Below the pieces are notes generated by a model. It was not told the DNA's origin, did not search any database, and saw only the letters and a program-made list of their open reading frames with translations. From Quercus robur (Eukaryota; Streptophyta; Magnoliopsida; Fagales; Fagaceae): DNA of 64,000 nucleotides. This document shows positions 44,313 to 55,952 of the stretch, piece after piece (the stretch's first letter is position 1; each line of letters starts with the position of its first letter). The DNA is taken from assembly GCF_932294415.1 (NCBI RefSeq), contig NC_065541.1, forward strand, positions 32,397,790 through 32,461,789. The letters run 5' to 3'. The position numbers and the translations under genes were made by a program.

Positions 44313-45729
44313 CTAGCTTCCGTCCATCCAAAGCTTCCGTCCATCCAAAGCTTCCAAATAGTAGGATCCTTGCCTCTTGTAGTTGATAACCCTATAAGGT
44401 CCTTCCCAATTTGACCCCAGTTTCCTATAGGCCGAGTTCCTTGTTGCCAAGGTAACCTTCTTTAGGACGAGATCCCCAATGTTGAAGCGCCTGGGTTTCA
44501 CCACGGCATTATACTGCCTTGCCATAAGATTTTTGTACCTTGCTGTTCTTTGTTCCGCATCCATTCTCACCTCGTCTATAAGGTCGAGGTTAAGATGGAC
44601 CTGTTCTTCATTTTCTTCAGCTTGATACTTCTTCACCCTGTGCCTAGCCATGTGCACTTTTGCCAGTATGACTGCCTCACTTCCATAGGTTAGTTTAAAA
44701 GGAGTTTCCCTCGTGGGGGTCCTCACTGTCATTCTGTAAGCCCACCAAAACACCTGGTAACTCATCCGGCCATACTCCCTTTGCCCTTTCAAGCCGAGTC
44801 TTGATGATCTTCAATAAGGATCGGTTTGTTACTTCTGCCTGGCTGTTGGCCTATGCGTGGGAGGGTAAGGAGTAATGATTTTTTATTCCTAATTGCTCAC
44901 AAAAGTCCCTGAAAGATGTGTTGCCAAATTTTCGTCCATTGTTAGACATTTGCACCTGAGGTACCCCAAACCTGCATACTATGCTTTTCTAGACAAAGTT
45001 TTTGACATTTTGTTGTGTAGTTTTTGCCAAGGGTTCAGCTTCCACTCATTTAGTGAAATAATCTATTCCTACCACCATAAACTTCATTTTTTTGGTTCCA
45101 ATTGGAAAGAGGCCTAAAATATCCAATCCCCATTGTGCAAAAGGCCATTAGGCCATCATTAGGATAAGGTACTCTAACAGCTATCTAGGGACATTACTGA
45201 ATCGTTGACACTAACTACAAACCTTAACATATGCTTTGGCATCAACTTGGATAGTTGGCCAGTAATATCCTGCACAGACGATCTTGTGGACGAGTGATCT
45301 GGCTCCTAAGTGGTTGCCACATACCCTTTCATGAACTTCCCTTAATACATAATGCGCCTCATCTGGAGCTAAACATCTTAGATAAGGCTGAGAAAAACCT
45401 CTTTTGTATAGTACTTTGTCCATGAGGATGTATCTGGCTAATCTGACTTTAAGTTTCCTGGCCTCGTTCATCCCTTCTAGAAGCCTTCCGTCCTTCAGGT
45501 ATGATATTATTGGAGTCATCCAATTTTCTTCATTTTCCGCCTGTAGTACTTCTAGAAGATCAATGCTGGGCATATACTGAATTTCATTAGGCTCGTCCGT
45601 TGCTTCATTCGCTGAGGCTTCCTTTGCTAAGGTGTCTGCTTCCATGTTCTTTTCCCTTAGGATTTGAACCAAATTGGCTTCCTCAAACTTCTTCACAAGG
45701 CGTAGTACCTTATTCAAGTATTTCTTCAT
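44313..45729 (-). other. Integrase region of the Gypsy element
   Basis: The minus strand shows the HHCC zinc region (HYVLREVHERVCGNHLGARSLVHKIVCAGYYWPT), then core remnants, and the C-terminal part (WAYRMTVRTPTRETPFKLTYGSEAV; RRFNIGDLVLKKV; KLGSNWEGPYRVI). Integrase would insert the DNA copy. The region is broken. Confidence 0.85.
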
Positions 45730-46575
45730 TCATTCTTCCTTGGCTTCACATGTTCCATTTACTTGGCCTATGATCAGCTGAGAGTCTTCCAGGACGAGTA
45801 TTAACTCTGCCCCCATTGACTTAACCAACTCCAACCCTTTAAGAAGGGCTTCATACTCAACTTCGTTATTGGTTGTTTGATATTGCAAACGAACTTTGTG
45901 CTTCAATTTATCTCCTTCTGGGGATTGTAAAACAACTCCTATTCCTCCTGCCTGTTGTGTAGATGACCCATTAACATGGACGACCCATTTTTTGTTGCTT
46001 ACCTCGTCTGAGCTATCATAACTTGGTGTAAATTCCGCAATGAAATCTACTAGAGCTTGAGCCTTTATCGCATTCCTTGGTCAGTACCTGATGTCAAATT
46101 CACTAAGCTCGATGGCCCATTGAATCAATTGTCCCGCGGCTTCCAACTTGTTCATTGCCTTCTTGAGTGGGTGATCTATCATGACATTGATGACATGGGC
46201 TTGGAAGTAATGCCTTAACTTTCTGGAAGCTGTTATAAGCACAAAGGCCAACTTTTCAATCAACAGATATCATCCTTCTACTCCCCTAACTGCTCGACTT
46301 ATATAATACACTGGCTTCTGTACCTTTCCTTCTTCCCTGATCAATGCTGAACTTACAGCATGAGGGGATACTGCCAAGTAAAAATACAATTTCTCTCCTT
46401 ACATGGACGAGCTTAGCAATGGAGCTGTAGTAAGGTAGTCTTTGAGATCCTGGAAGACCTTCTGACACTCGTCCGTCCATTCGAACACCCTCTTGAGAAT
46501 TTTGAAGAAAGGTAAACACTTATCTGTGGCTTTTGAGACAAACATGTTCAGAGTTGCAACTCTTCCAGTAAGGGA
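45730..46575 (-). other. RNase H and archaeal-type RNase H region of the Gypsy element
   Basis: Frames on the minus strand read an RT-linked RNase H (KLAFVLITASRKLRHYFQAH) and then a second RNase H-type domain (WVVHVNGSSTQQAGGIGVVL, about 45990-45930). The second domain is a marker of the Tat lineage. Interrupted. Confidence 0.75.
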
Positions 46576-47559
46576 CTAGGCTTCTTTGATGTTCTTCAGC
46601 GGTTCCATGTTCAATATGGCTTGGATCTTATCCGGGTTCGCTTCAGTCCCCCTTTGTGAAACCATGAATCCTAGAAACTTTCCCGACGACACCCCAAACG
46701 CACATTTACTTGGATTCAGTTTCATTTTGTATCGCCTGAGCGTCTCAAAGGTCTCTTGGAGATCTTCCAGGTGCCTTTCTTCGTCCAAGCTCTTTACAAG
46801 CATATCATCCACATACACCTCAACATTCCGCCCTATCTGTGGATGAAACATGTGATTAACCAATCTTTGATAAGTTGCCCCCGCGTTCTTCAGACCAAAG
46901 AGCATCACCTTATAGCAAAATAAACCTTGACTGGTAAAGAAGGATGTCTTTTCTTGGTCTATCTCATCCATCTTTATCTGGTTATATCATAAGAAGGTGT
47001 CCATGAAACTTAGCAACTGATGACCGGCTGTGAAATCTACCAACTGGTCAATGCGTGGCAAAAGATAACTATCCTTAGGGCAAGCTTTGTTTAAGTCAAT
47101 GAAGTCTCCACACATCCTCCACTTGACCATCACCACATTGGCTAACCACTCCGGGTAATAGACTTCCCGAATGAATTGTGCTGTGGTCAACTTCTGAACT
47201 TCTTCCTTGATAGCATTATCACGCTCTGGAGCAAACACCCTCTTCTTCTGATGAACAGGTTTGGAAAAAGGGTATACATTTAGTCAATGAGTAATTACAC
47301 TTGGGTCAATTCCTGGCATGTTTTCATGACTCCATGCAAAAACATCGATATTCTTCCTTAAAAACTGGACGAGATCTTCCTTCATTTTCTCCTTCATGCT
47401 TGTTCCAATTCTGGTAGATTTTTCAGGATCATCTTGTTGTAAAAGAACATCTTCTAGTACTTCCGTGGGCTCTGCAACAACTCTTCTTTCTTCAATACTC
47501 ATTGTCTGCATGTGCTCATCTAAAGCCAACATGGCCAAGTAACATTCCCTAGCTGCCAA
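46576..47559 (-). other. Reverse transcriptase region of the Gypsy element
   Basis: RT motifs on the minus strand include MCGDFIDLNKACPKDSYLLPRID, FCYKVMLFGLKNAGATYQRLVN and VEVYVDDMLVKS, the last with the YxDD catalytic Asp pair present. The upstream part (47284-47559) is the RT N-terminus and linker. Broken as a whole. Confidence 0.88.
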
Positions 47560-49500
47560 CTAATCTCCTTGCGCTTGTCCTATCCCATACTCCGTAGGGA
47601 ATTTGACTGAAAGATGGTAGGTAGATATTACTGCCTTCCAACTATTTAGGGTTGGCCTTCCAATGATGGCATATTATGAGGATGAACAATCCACCACAAG
47701 GAAATTCACTTCCTTGGTTATCTGTTGTGGGTATGATCCTACCACTACAGGTAATGTAATGGTGCCTACAGGCTGCACCTTCATTCCCCTAAATCCTATC
47801 AATGGTGAACACACTGGAAAAAGTTAATCTCGTTCCAGCCTTATCTGCTAAAAGGCGGGGTAATACAATATATCTGCTGAACTTCCATTATCCACCGACA
47901 CTCTTCTAGTTGTGTAATCTGCGATAAGTAAAGTAATGACAATTGCATCATCATGAGGGTGATAGATTCTTTCGGCTTCCTCGTCCGTGAAAGAAATAGC
48001 TAGCTCATCTATACCCCTCGTCCTTGGTGATCGTCCAGAGAGTTGGACGTTTTGAACCACTTTGAGATACGTCTTCTTTGACTTAGAAGACTGTCTTGTT
48101 GAAGTTCCTCCAATGATAACCCTTATCTCTCCTAGTGGGGGCCGTGATGATTCTTCCATCTTTCCCTTCAACTTCTCATCTTTATGATCCCTTCCATCGA
48201 AGTGCCTTAACTTTCCTTGTCTAATGAGATTCTCGATCTGCTGCTTCAAGTCATAACACTTGTCCGTGTCATGCCCATGATCTCTATGGAAGCAACAATA
48301 TTTATTCTTATTGCGCTTGTTAGGATCTCCTTTCATCTTCTTCGACCACTTTAAAGAAGGGTCATCTTTGATTTGCATGAGCACCTGATCGAGTGAAATG
48401 TTTAAGGGTGTGTAGTTCTAACTTCTTCCAGAGGACGAACTTGTCTTCCTATTATCTCGTTCCTTCTTATCTTCTGTTCGTCCCTTCTTTGGACGAGGAC
48501 CTTGTTCCAAGTGTCGTGCAGAGTGTGCTTCCATTCTCTCAGCTCTCTTCCTCTTCTTGGCTATGATTGCGTCCTCTACATTCATAAAGTTTTGGGTTGA
48601 ATGAACGAGTTCAGCCATGGATTGAGGCTCCTTCTCATATAGCTTGTGGATGAACAAATCAGAATTCACCCCATTAAGGAAGGCCGTCAAGAGTAGCTTG
48701 TCATCTACCTCGTCCACGGTTAGGGCTTCCTTGTTAAAATGAGTGATGAAGGAGCGCAGGCTTTCATTCTCTCATTGTTCTATGGTTAACATACTAGACA
48801 AGGAACATTTGTGTCTTTGCCCTCTAATGAAATTATTGACAAATAACTTACTCTATTCTTCAAAAGAACTCACTGTGTTCGGAGGTATTTTGCTAAACCA
48901 CACTCGCGCTAGTCCTTTAAGAGTGGTAGGGAAGGCTCTACACATAATCTCATCCAGGACTCCTTGAAGGTGCATGGTAGTCTTGAAAGTGGCTATATGA
49001 TCAAATGGGTCACATGCTCCATTGTACGAATCCAATGAAGGCATCTTGAACTTCGAATGCAAGGGGTGACCGTTGATAGAAGCCGTGAAAAGGGAATCTG
49101 TTCGGTGGACTAGATCCTCCACTAGATTTTCCCTTCTCATGTTCTCCCTCATCTCCGCCATAACCTTTCTCATCTGGTCCATTTCCTTCTCTAATTATGG
49201 CACCTTTCTAGATGTGGTACCCCTTGATTGGCTTTCAGGTTTAGCGTTTTCCCTATCTTCCTGATTTTGGGCTTGACCTTCAGTGTACCCCCCATAGCGT
49301 TGCTTCTTCAAATTAATCTCCCTGGTCAATTCCTGATTCTGGCGGGTTAACTCTGCCATAGCGGCTACCATATACTGCATGTGTTGAATAGAGGATTGTG
49401 GCATCACTAGGGCTGATTGACGATCGCAATGGGGATTGCTTGAAGCATCCCTACTCTCCTGATGGCCCGGGCTGATAGCCCTCGATCCGGTTCGAACCAT
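47560..49500 (-). other. Gag and protease region of the Gypsy element
   Basis: From the N-terminus: a Gln-rich segment (MVRTGSRAISPGHQES), the retrotransposon gag domain (DPFDHIATFKTTMHLQGVLD; AFPTTLKGLARVWF), a basic linker, a zinc-finger-like CFHRDHGHDTDKC, and the protease motif VDNGSSADILY. Interrupted. Confidence 0.85.
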
Positions 49501-49548
49501 TCAACCTTTTGTCATTGAAAGACAAATTGCAAAGCAATTGGACTGTTT

Positions 49549-49565
49549 CCCACAGACGGCGCCAA
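49549..49565 (-). other. tRNA primer binding site of the Gypsy element
   Basis: Read on the minus strand, TGGCGCCGTCTGTGGG begins about two bases inside the 5' LTR. It fixes the element's orientation. Confidence 0.75.
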
Positions 49566-49566
49566 C

Positions 49567-50117
49567 TGATGTTGCACAAGATCAGTAGGTTGAATGTTTC
49601 GACTTCAATGGGCTTGTGGTTGTAGCGAAGGCCTGCAAGGATGAACCCACTTATCAAAAAGGCGACTAGGGTGAGCCGGCCAAATCCTCTCCGATGAATA
49701 AGTCAATTTCTCTCTCAAAAACCAAGTTCCAACTTCTAGGGAGTAATGTTAGAAAAAACTTGCCTTTATTTGATACCAGATGGTCTTAATATAGAAAACC
49801 TTGGAACGGTTATGGATTTAGTAACTTCCCCCGGATTTGAGGAAATTAGTAAATTCTGACACAACTTCTTCAACGGCTATAGAAGTTACAACTGCTGAGG
49901 GAAGTTAAGCATTTGTGAGGAATTTGTGGCGATGAATACGGGTTTGGTTCCCACTCCAGAATTCTGTGAGAATTTCCCGAGTGTCATGTGGTCGTCCATG
50001 CACTTTGCCTCTAGACGACTCCTTCGTCCATAGACAACCTTCCTGAATGTTTGGCCTTTGGCTCACGGATGACCCCTATGGATGAACCAGAGATGAACAA
50101 TTTTTGCTATCCCATCA
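49567..50117 (-). repeat. 5' LTR of the Gypsy element
   Basis: 551 bp, TG...CA borders. It is longer than the other LTR by a small insertion near 49982. It is followed on the right by aatta and abutted on the left by the tRNA primer site. Confidence 0.92.
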
Positions 50118-50122
50118 AATTA

Positions 50123-50657
50123 AATGTTGAAGGTATACTCTTGATCAAATATTGCATTACCATCGTTACTTCATCCTTGCAGCAAATAAAGCTTGAATAG
50201 TTTGAACCTTGATCTGAATTTTATTTGACCATCTAATTACTAGTCGGATGACGCTGTTATTGATGATTGAACTCTCCTAAATATTTATTCTCTGCTCTGC
50301 ATGGTATGGCTAGGTTAGATATGATATCATGTTCCTTATTTTAATGCATATCACATCAATGAGTTTTTCTTTGCATGCAGTCAGTAGATGTTTTAGCATG
50401 GCTTTAGTTGACACAGTGATTGCAAACCTTGGAGCAAAACAATTAAAAGCTAGACTAATAGTGATGTTAGGGTCCATTTGGAAATTGCTTATTTAGTTGA
50501 AATTTAAAAAAAAAAATTGCTGAAAGTACTGTAGATAAAACTAAAAGTTAGCTAAAAGAGTACAGTGTGATATATGAATAGTACCAAAAGTGCAATGATA
50601 CCCATAAATAATAGAAAAAATAAACTAAATAATAAAATAAATTGCTCAATATAAGCT
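50123..50657. other. Intergenic sequence
   Basis: No gene or repeat recognised between the Gypsy element and the second hAT element. Confidence 0.35.
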
Positions 50658-50665
50658 ATCCTAAA

Positions 50666-51384
50666 TAGGGGTGTCCAACAGAAACCGAGACCCGACCCAC
50701 TCGCCCAACCCATCCGATCCGGCCCGAGAACCGGCTGATCTGTTACTGGTGACGGTCGGCGGCGGGTCTCCGCCTCCAGAACCCAAAAATGACGGGTCAG
50801 TTGGCGAGTTTTCTCCCCAAAACCCGAAGAAACCTGACCGAACCGAGATATGACCAAGTCTCAGTCTCACGATCTACTCTTCGCCGATGTCTACCCTTCA
50901 CTGATCCTGCTCGTAGTCCATCTTGGCCTCTCCATCATCAATCTTTGCTTCTTCATCATTGATCAGTGCTCTTCGTCATCGACGTTCGCCCTTCGTCCTC
51001 AACGTCCCTAGCTTGTCTTCACCTCCATCTCTCAGATTCGTCTTCGCCTCCTTGAAATTTTCATCTCTTATGTTCGGTTATCTATGAAATTGTTGTCTAT
51101 TGTTGTTTTTGTTCTTTGGATTTGTGGATCTGTTCTTTGGGTTTGTAGATCTTCTCTTTGGGTTTGTAGATCTGTTGATTTTGTTCTTCAAGAATCGAAG
51201 TTTAGTGTTTGATCATTGTATTTTGGTTGAAATCAAAGCCGACCGATGCCCACCCGAGCCCGATTCGACTCGACCAGTGGCTTTTCGTGGTCGGCGACGG
51301 GTCTGAAACTTCTCCACCCATTTAAATTGAGTCAGTTGCGGGTTGGACACAAACCCGACCCGGACCGACCTGTGGGCAACCCTA
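50666..51384. mobile_element. Non-autonomous hAT-type transposon, 0.7 kb
   Basis: Left end taggggtgtccaac, right end reverse-complemented tagggttgcccac. The perfect 8-bp duplication atcctaaa flanks it at 50658-50665 and 51385-51392. Subterminal gacccgaccc motifs occur in both orientations. The interior is GC-rich (gacggtcggcggcgg) with three ~21-bp tandem repeats of 'ttctttgggtttgtagatct' at about 51111-51175. No transposase. It is related in style to the element at 16500. Confidence 0.87.
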
Positions 51385-51392
51385 ATCCTAAA

Positions 51393-52975
51393 CACAACTT
51401 TAGCGTGGATGAGTAGTTTTCTTAATTAGCATGGGATAAAATACCCATTTTTTTATTTACTAGGATGAATGATTTATTTGGATGGTGACAAAGGAAGGTG
51501 ATTGGTAAGGTACGTACGGAAGTAGGATTAAAGTGCAGGGTAAGCTTAATTGACGTCCCTTCTTTTTTTTGACCGAAATGATATTAGTATATTAAAGATA
51601 AGAAAAATTGTACAAAGTTCATAAACCTGACAGTTGTACAGACAGCCAAGCACAGTGGCATGCAGCCCTAAAGCAAAGATAGGAGCCCTTGTGCATGTTG
51701 TGTTGAACTTGAATCTCATATCCGCCTTATTTTTTCATGTAAGCTTAATTCTTCATTACCCTATTTTGTGGTTATCCATCTCTTTGTAGCTTGTTAAGTA
51801 TATAATTAGTACTTTTGGATTATGGCATGTTTTCCGACTCTGCCAAGGCACTCTAACTACTTTTGATTTTCCTCACTCAAATTACATTCACATAATAGTG
51901 ATGAAAAATTAATAGTCTTTGACTAAAGAGTTGGTCATAAAAATTTTAACCAAGGAAACGTGCGGTTTTTGGACTGTTACAAACCTATTATAATTTTAGA
52001 TAGAAAATGCTAGAGCAACAAATTTTTTTTATAAATGGCTAATATGATAAGTGATTATTGATAAGTAAAATTAAAAGTGATGTTAATACTACGTCCAGTT
52101 GAAAATCAATAAAAATTTATGACATCAATATTTTGTAAAAATATTATATAAAAGTTTGTCTAAACACTAGTGGGGAAGTCTTCATTTTATTTTATGAGGA
52201 CCATTTTTAATAATTTTCGTTTTAAATTAGAAGGCTTTTAGTATTACAGTTGTAACCATGGGTAGGGACTAGGGATCACGGTCTAAAGATTCCCATCTAT
52301 TTTTACCCTTTTTTTTTTTTTTTTTTTTTTTGATGGAATCTATTTTTAACTTATTTCCAAAGGCAGGTGAATGTATTTAATTTTATATCCTTATTTTCAC
52401 ATTTATTGATCTGAGTTTCTTCCATTTACTTATAATAAATTCTTGTTAAGTGTATAATCAGTTTGGGATTATAGCACGTACAAGCTCTTATTGGAACAGG
52501 ATTTGCAAAATGACTAAAGCAGCCTATCTACTGTGCTCTCTTCGAGAAGTCGGTCACTGAATTGTGCTTAATTAGTTTTAAGTGTTAAGAAATTTGTAAT
52601 GGGTAAGATTCATCATGTTCCACACACAAAAAAAAAAAAAAAAAATGGAAGTACAACATCACGGTTCATAGATCAAGAACTTCAAATTCCAATTACACAA
52701 ATTGGACAAACTTGAAATTCTTTTTTTTTTTTTCTCAAAATTTAGATGCCTATATTCTATAATTCTAATAGAAGGTGAATAAAGAAATAGACATATTGGA
52801 AAGAGGGAAAAACTAAACTAAACACAAAAGAACAAAATCATCCATATATATATATATATATATATATATACGGGTTTCGGTTAGCGTGGTCTGGAAGAAA
52901 TTCAGCAAAAGAATTGTTGACCCCATAGATTGATCCTCATCCTTCTCTTTCTTGCTTCAGCAGCTTTTGCATTGG
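51393..52975. other. Intergenic region
   Basis: AT-rich. 51560-51720 may be a fragment of a LINE 3' end ('gatattagtatattaaagataag'). A short poly-T insertion with a duplication lies at 52295-52349, and (TA)n at 52844-52870. No gene called. Confidence 0.35.
52295..52349 (-). mobile_element. Poly-T insertion with short duplication
   Basis: atctattttta at 52295-52305 and 52338-52348 flank a T-run of about 23 and gatgga, consistent with a tail-only retroposon on the minus strand. The duplication is A/T-rich, so this is less certain. Confidence 0.45.
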
Positions 52976-53593
52976 TCAGCACTCAAGATCAACAACTTGG
53001 GCAGGCTCTACAATTACACAATCTTCATCATTAAGAGTTTCATTGAGATCAAACCCCAGGGCAGACTTCACAATTTCACAATCCTCATCAAGAGTGTCAT
53101 TGAGATCAAACGCCTGGGACTGGAAAGACTTCACATGATCAAGAGGGACATTGAGATCAGGGATACCAAGTGGACTCGTGCAAGAACTCATCAATTCTTG
53201 TTTTCTTTCTTTCAACTTGGAATTGAAACACTTCAACTTCTCATTATGACTCTTCACATTGGCTATCTCCTTCTTAAACGACTCTATACGTTTACTGAAC
53301 TGGTTGATAGTCTCAAACAACTCATCTCCTTTCCTTTTCAAATTCTTTGGCTTCTTGTGGGCTACCGCTACAATGGGCAAGCAAGAAACAGGGGTTTCAC
53401 TTTCAGTTCGTGAAGTCTTGTCAATGCCAGGCTCTGAAAGTGATGCATTCCTTGGTTTGGTGCAACCCCAAGTGGCTTTGAATGTGTAGCGGCTAAAGTA
53501 AGATTGCAAGATTAGAGAAGGAAGTTGAAGCAGGATTTCACTGACCTCAAGCTCTTTGTTGGTGAAGGAAGGAGGAGGGGCTTTGTCTTCCAT
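52976..53593 (-). CDS. EAR-motif protein with coiled coil, 205 aa, intact
   Basis: A complete single-exon frame. The N-terminus (MEDKAPPPSFTNKELEVSEI, LLQLPSLILQS) resembles small plant-specific nuclear proteins. Residues about 79-90 are a basic KKPKNLKRK cluster, a likely nuclear signal, and 91-134 form a charged coiled coil or zipper-like helix. The C-terminal third carries repression-type EAR motifs: PDLNVPL (145-151), FDLNDTL (162-168) and FDLNETL (181-187). The last two lie in a 19-20-residue tandem duplication (FDLNxTLx..DEDCxIV), with a truncated third VDLEC at the end. EAR motifs recruit TOPLESS-type co-repressors, so a transcriptional repressor or adaptor role is likely but inferred. 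There is no full bZIP. An ATTGG box (about 53661) and a tatatat box (about 53643-53652) lie just upstream on the minus strand. Confidence 0.75.
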   Translation of the reverse strand: MEDKAPPPSFTNKELEVSEILLQLPSLILQSYFSRYTFKATWGCTKPRNASLSEPGIDKTSRTESETPVSCLPIVAVAHKKPKNLKRKGDELFETINQFSKRIESFKKEIANVKSHNEKLKCFNSKLKERKQELMSSCTSPLGIPDLNVPLDHVKSFQSQAFDLNDTLDEDCEIVKSALGFDLNETLNDEDCVIVEPAQVVDLEC

Positions 53594-54231
53594 TGTTTAA
53601 TTTCTCTGCTCTCCGTAACAATGTAATTTGGAAACGAAAGACAATATATATGTGACCAATAAGTTTTTTGTGGGTTTGGTTAATATATAGACCCAATTCA
53701 TTCATATTCTCCTTCAAGAATTAGGAGAAGGGAAATTTAAATTTTGAACCTTAGTGCTAGTCGGTTTATTATTATTACACAGCGTTAGAAATTTGCAGGT
53801 AGGAAAGGCTTTTCCGAATTCTATTTGGAAAAACAAGACCTTTTTCTTTTTCTTTGAATGCTTGGAGTTCTGTTATATGGCCATAGGGCGTCTACTTCTC
53901 CAAATTATTTTTGGGTTATTATATGTAATTATTATTTCAAGCCTTTGCAGGCCCAATATATATATATATTAAGACTCGCTCTAGCCGATTTTACATACAA
54001 TTTGATTTTGAGACTCAATGCAACCAAAAAATTCTTCCTCCATTTTGAAATGCAAACTTACTAATTAAAATTTTTGTGTTTAGGTTTTATAAAACATTTC
54101 TTTTACAACTAATAATATCTAATTCACTTAATCAAGGCCCTTGGATATTTATTTATTAAATAATTTAGGGGTTTTAATTAGGTTGAATTTTTGTTAGTCT
54201 AATATTTTGGTGGCTGGGAAAAAGAAACTCA

Positions 54232-54278
<47 letters not shown>

Positions 54279-54437
54279 CTCTCCTTTAAAAAATCAATTA
54301 TTATCCAACAACGGTTGAGGTAGCTATGTTTAATTCGACTACAATTATTTTCCAGAATATAATTTCTGCATTTGTGGGTGTTTAGGGCAACTGAAAATGT
54401 TGGTCAACCGATTGTTTTTTAGTTGACTAGAAAATAA
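53594..54437. other. Upstream region of EAR-motif gene, AT-rich
   Basis: It contains the gene's probable promoter (to about 53700), (TA)n at 53958-53968 and 54236-54270, and nothing else recognised. Confidence 0.4.
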
Positions 54438-54641
54438 TCTATATATATATATATATATAAAACCGAAACTTTTGAAACTCCCACAATTTTCCACGTCATC
54501 ACTATTTTCTTTTTCTTTTTTATTTTAAGTTTTTTACTTTAATGTATTTCCTTCTTCATTTTGGACTCTATAAAATAATAAATTTGAATTATTCCTCCAC
54601 GGCACTAACCCTAAACCTAATACAGCTTCTTTTTATTTGAC

Positions 54642-54874
54642 TTATACTCCTACGGTACAGCCTACTCCCAACCAATTGCAGCAATCTTCGCCAACCCAAG
54701 AGGAAAGAGTTCTTGAAGGATCATCAAGACCTTCTTTAAATTTAAGAAGGGCTTCCCTTTCCATGTCAATGCAACCCACAGTGGAGTTGCCAGCACTAGA
54801 ATTGGACCATATAGCTTCAAGTGAAATAAACTCAATTTGCAAAAGAAGGAGAAGGTGGTTTTCATGCTAGCCAT
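54642..54874 (-). pseudogene. Captured LRR receptor-like protein gene fragment (N-terminus)
   Basis: It starts MASMKTTFSFFCKLSLFHLK, a signal-peptide-like Met and hydrophobic run. In a shifted frame it reads CIDMEREALLKFKEGLDDPS and RTLSSWVGEDCCNWLGVGC, the LRR N-terminal cap of plant receptor-like proteins (EIX/RLP class). Only about 75 residues are present and no leucine-rich repeats follow. At least one frameshift separates the signal-like part from the cap. It lies wholly inside the Helitron, antisense to it. Confidence 0.8.
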
Positions 54875-55937
54875 CGTTGCTTGGCAATTTACAATGTTGA
54901 AGCTTCTTAGAGAGCAACCTTATTGCAAGGCTGAAGGTAATAAAAATTTTCCACCCTTTTGTTTTTTTTGGGAATGAATTATCAAAGGCGTCTGGGCAGA
55001 ATTTTTTTTTTTTTAATCAGTTTTCTCTGCTCTCTTGCATACTGGAGTTTATTGCATTGATTAGCAATGTTTATGATTTTTTTTTAAGGGAATGCCTCAA
55101 TGAAGGACTGGTAGGTATATATATAATACTAATATTTTTTGTTGAATATTTTTTGTAAGTTTATTTGTTTTTCATGATTTCAAATCCTATGAGAATCACT
55201 TTTGCTATGGAATATCAGACATATTTCACCATTAATCTGTTACGAATATATTTTTATTTTAGCGTTTATATACAATGATGCTAGGTGTAATCAAGAAACT
55301 ATAATAATTTATAATAAAAAAAACTAACACATAAAATAATTGTATACTTTGATTTATAACTTTGTTTTATTTTTTATTTTTATTGTTGGTATGTAAAGAA
55401 AAGGTCAGCTAAGAGGCATGAAATACATCTTTATAGATTTGAATTTATTTTTAAATTATGAAATATGTTATTAGTAGCTCATCTTCTACTGGAATTTAAT
55501 GCCTCACCCTTTATTTTTATTTTTTCATATATTTGATCAATTGCATTTTTACTCGATTAATACTCTTTTTTTCCTTTCAATTGGTACCTCTTCTTCTTTT
55601 TTACATTCATATATTTCAACATCTATTCCTTCCAAATTTCTCATGTTTGTGTGCATGATGAGGGTCTGTTTTGTTTATTGGCTTAAAAGTGTCCAAATGA
55701 ATTTTTTTTTTTTTTTAAATAGTTTTACTATTTAAGCCAGATGACTAAGGCAATCTTTACTCAATATTTGGCACATTTATTTGTCTTCACTCCCTAACAA
55801 TGTCATTTTATTCATCTGAAGGTTGAGACCATACAACATTATTGGTGTTAGAGTTTCACTTTTGGTCTTAGTATTTTATTTTTCCCCTTAAGTTGTAACT
55901 TTTATAAGTGAAAATTTATAACTTTTGTTCGACTCTT

Positions 55938-55952
55938 CCGTGCATTGCACGG
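55938..55952 (+). terminator. Helitron 3' hairpin
   Basis: CCGTGC/GCACGG stem with a three-base loop, eight bases before the terminal CTAG. In Helitrons this marks the end of rolling-circle transposition. Confidence 0.85.

Larger units (their letters stand above)
40069..50117 (-). mobile_element. Ty3/Gypsy LTR retrotransposon, Tat lineage, 10 kb, broken
   Basis: Both LTRs start TGATGTTGC and end CCCATCA, and the 5-bp duplication aatta flanks them (40064-40068 and 50118-50122). On the minus strand the order is 5' LTR (49567-50117), primer site TGGCGCCGTCTGTGGG two bases inside, gag, protease, RT, RNase H, an extra archaeal-type RNase H, integrase, then a region with genes on the opposite strand, then the 3' LTR. 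Tat-lineage elements are known for extra antisense ORFs between integrase and the 3' LTR. LTRs differ at about 30 of 540 sites by eye (5-6%), meaning an age of a few million years at common plant rates. The coding region has multiple breaks, so this is a fossil. Confidence 0.93.

Noticed and set aside
51560-51730. Possible SINE or LINE 3' end
   Set aside because: Only a short phrase resembles plant LINE tails, with no duplication and no domain.
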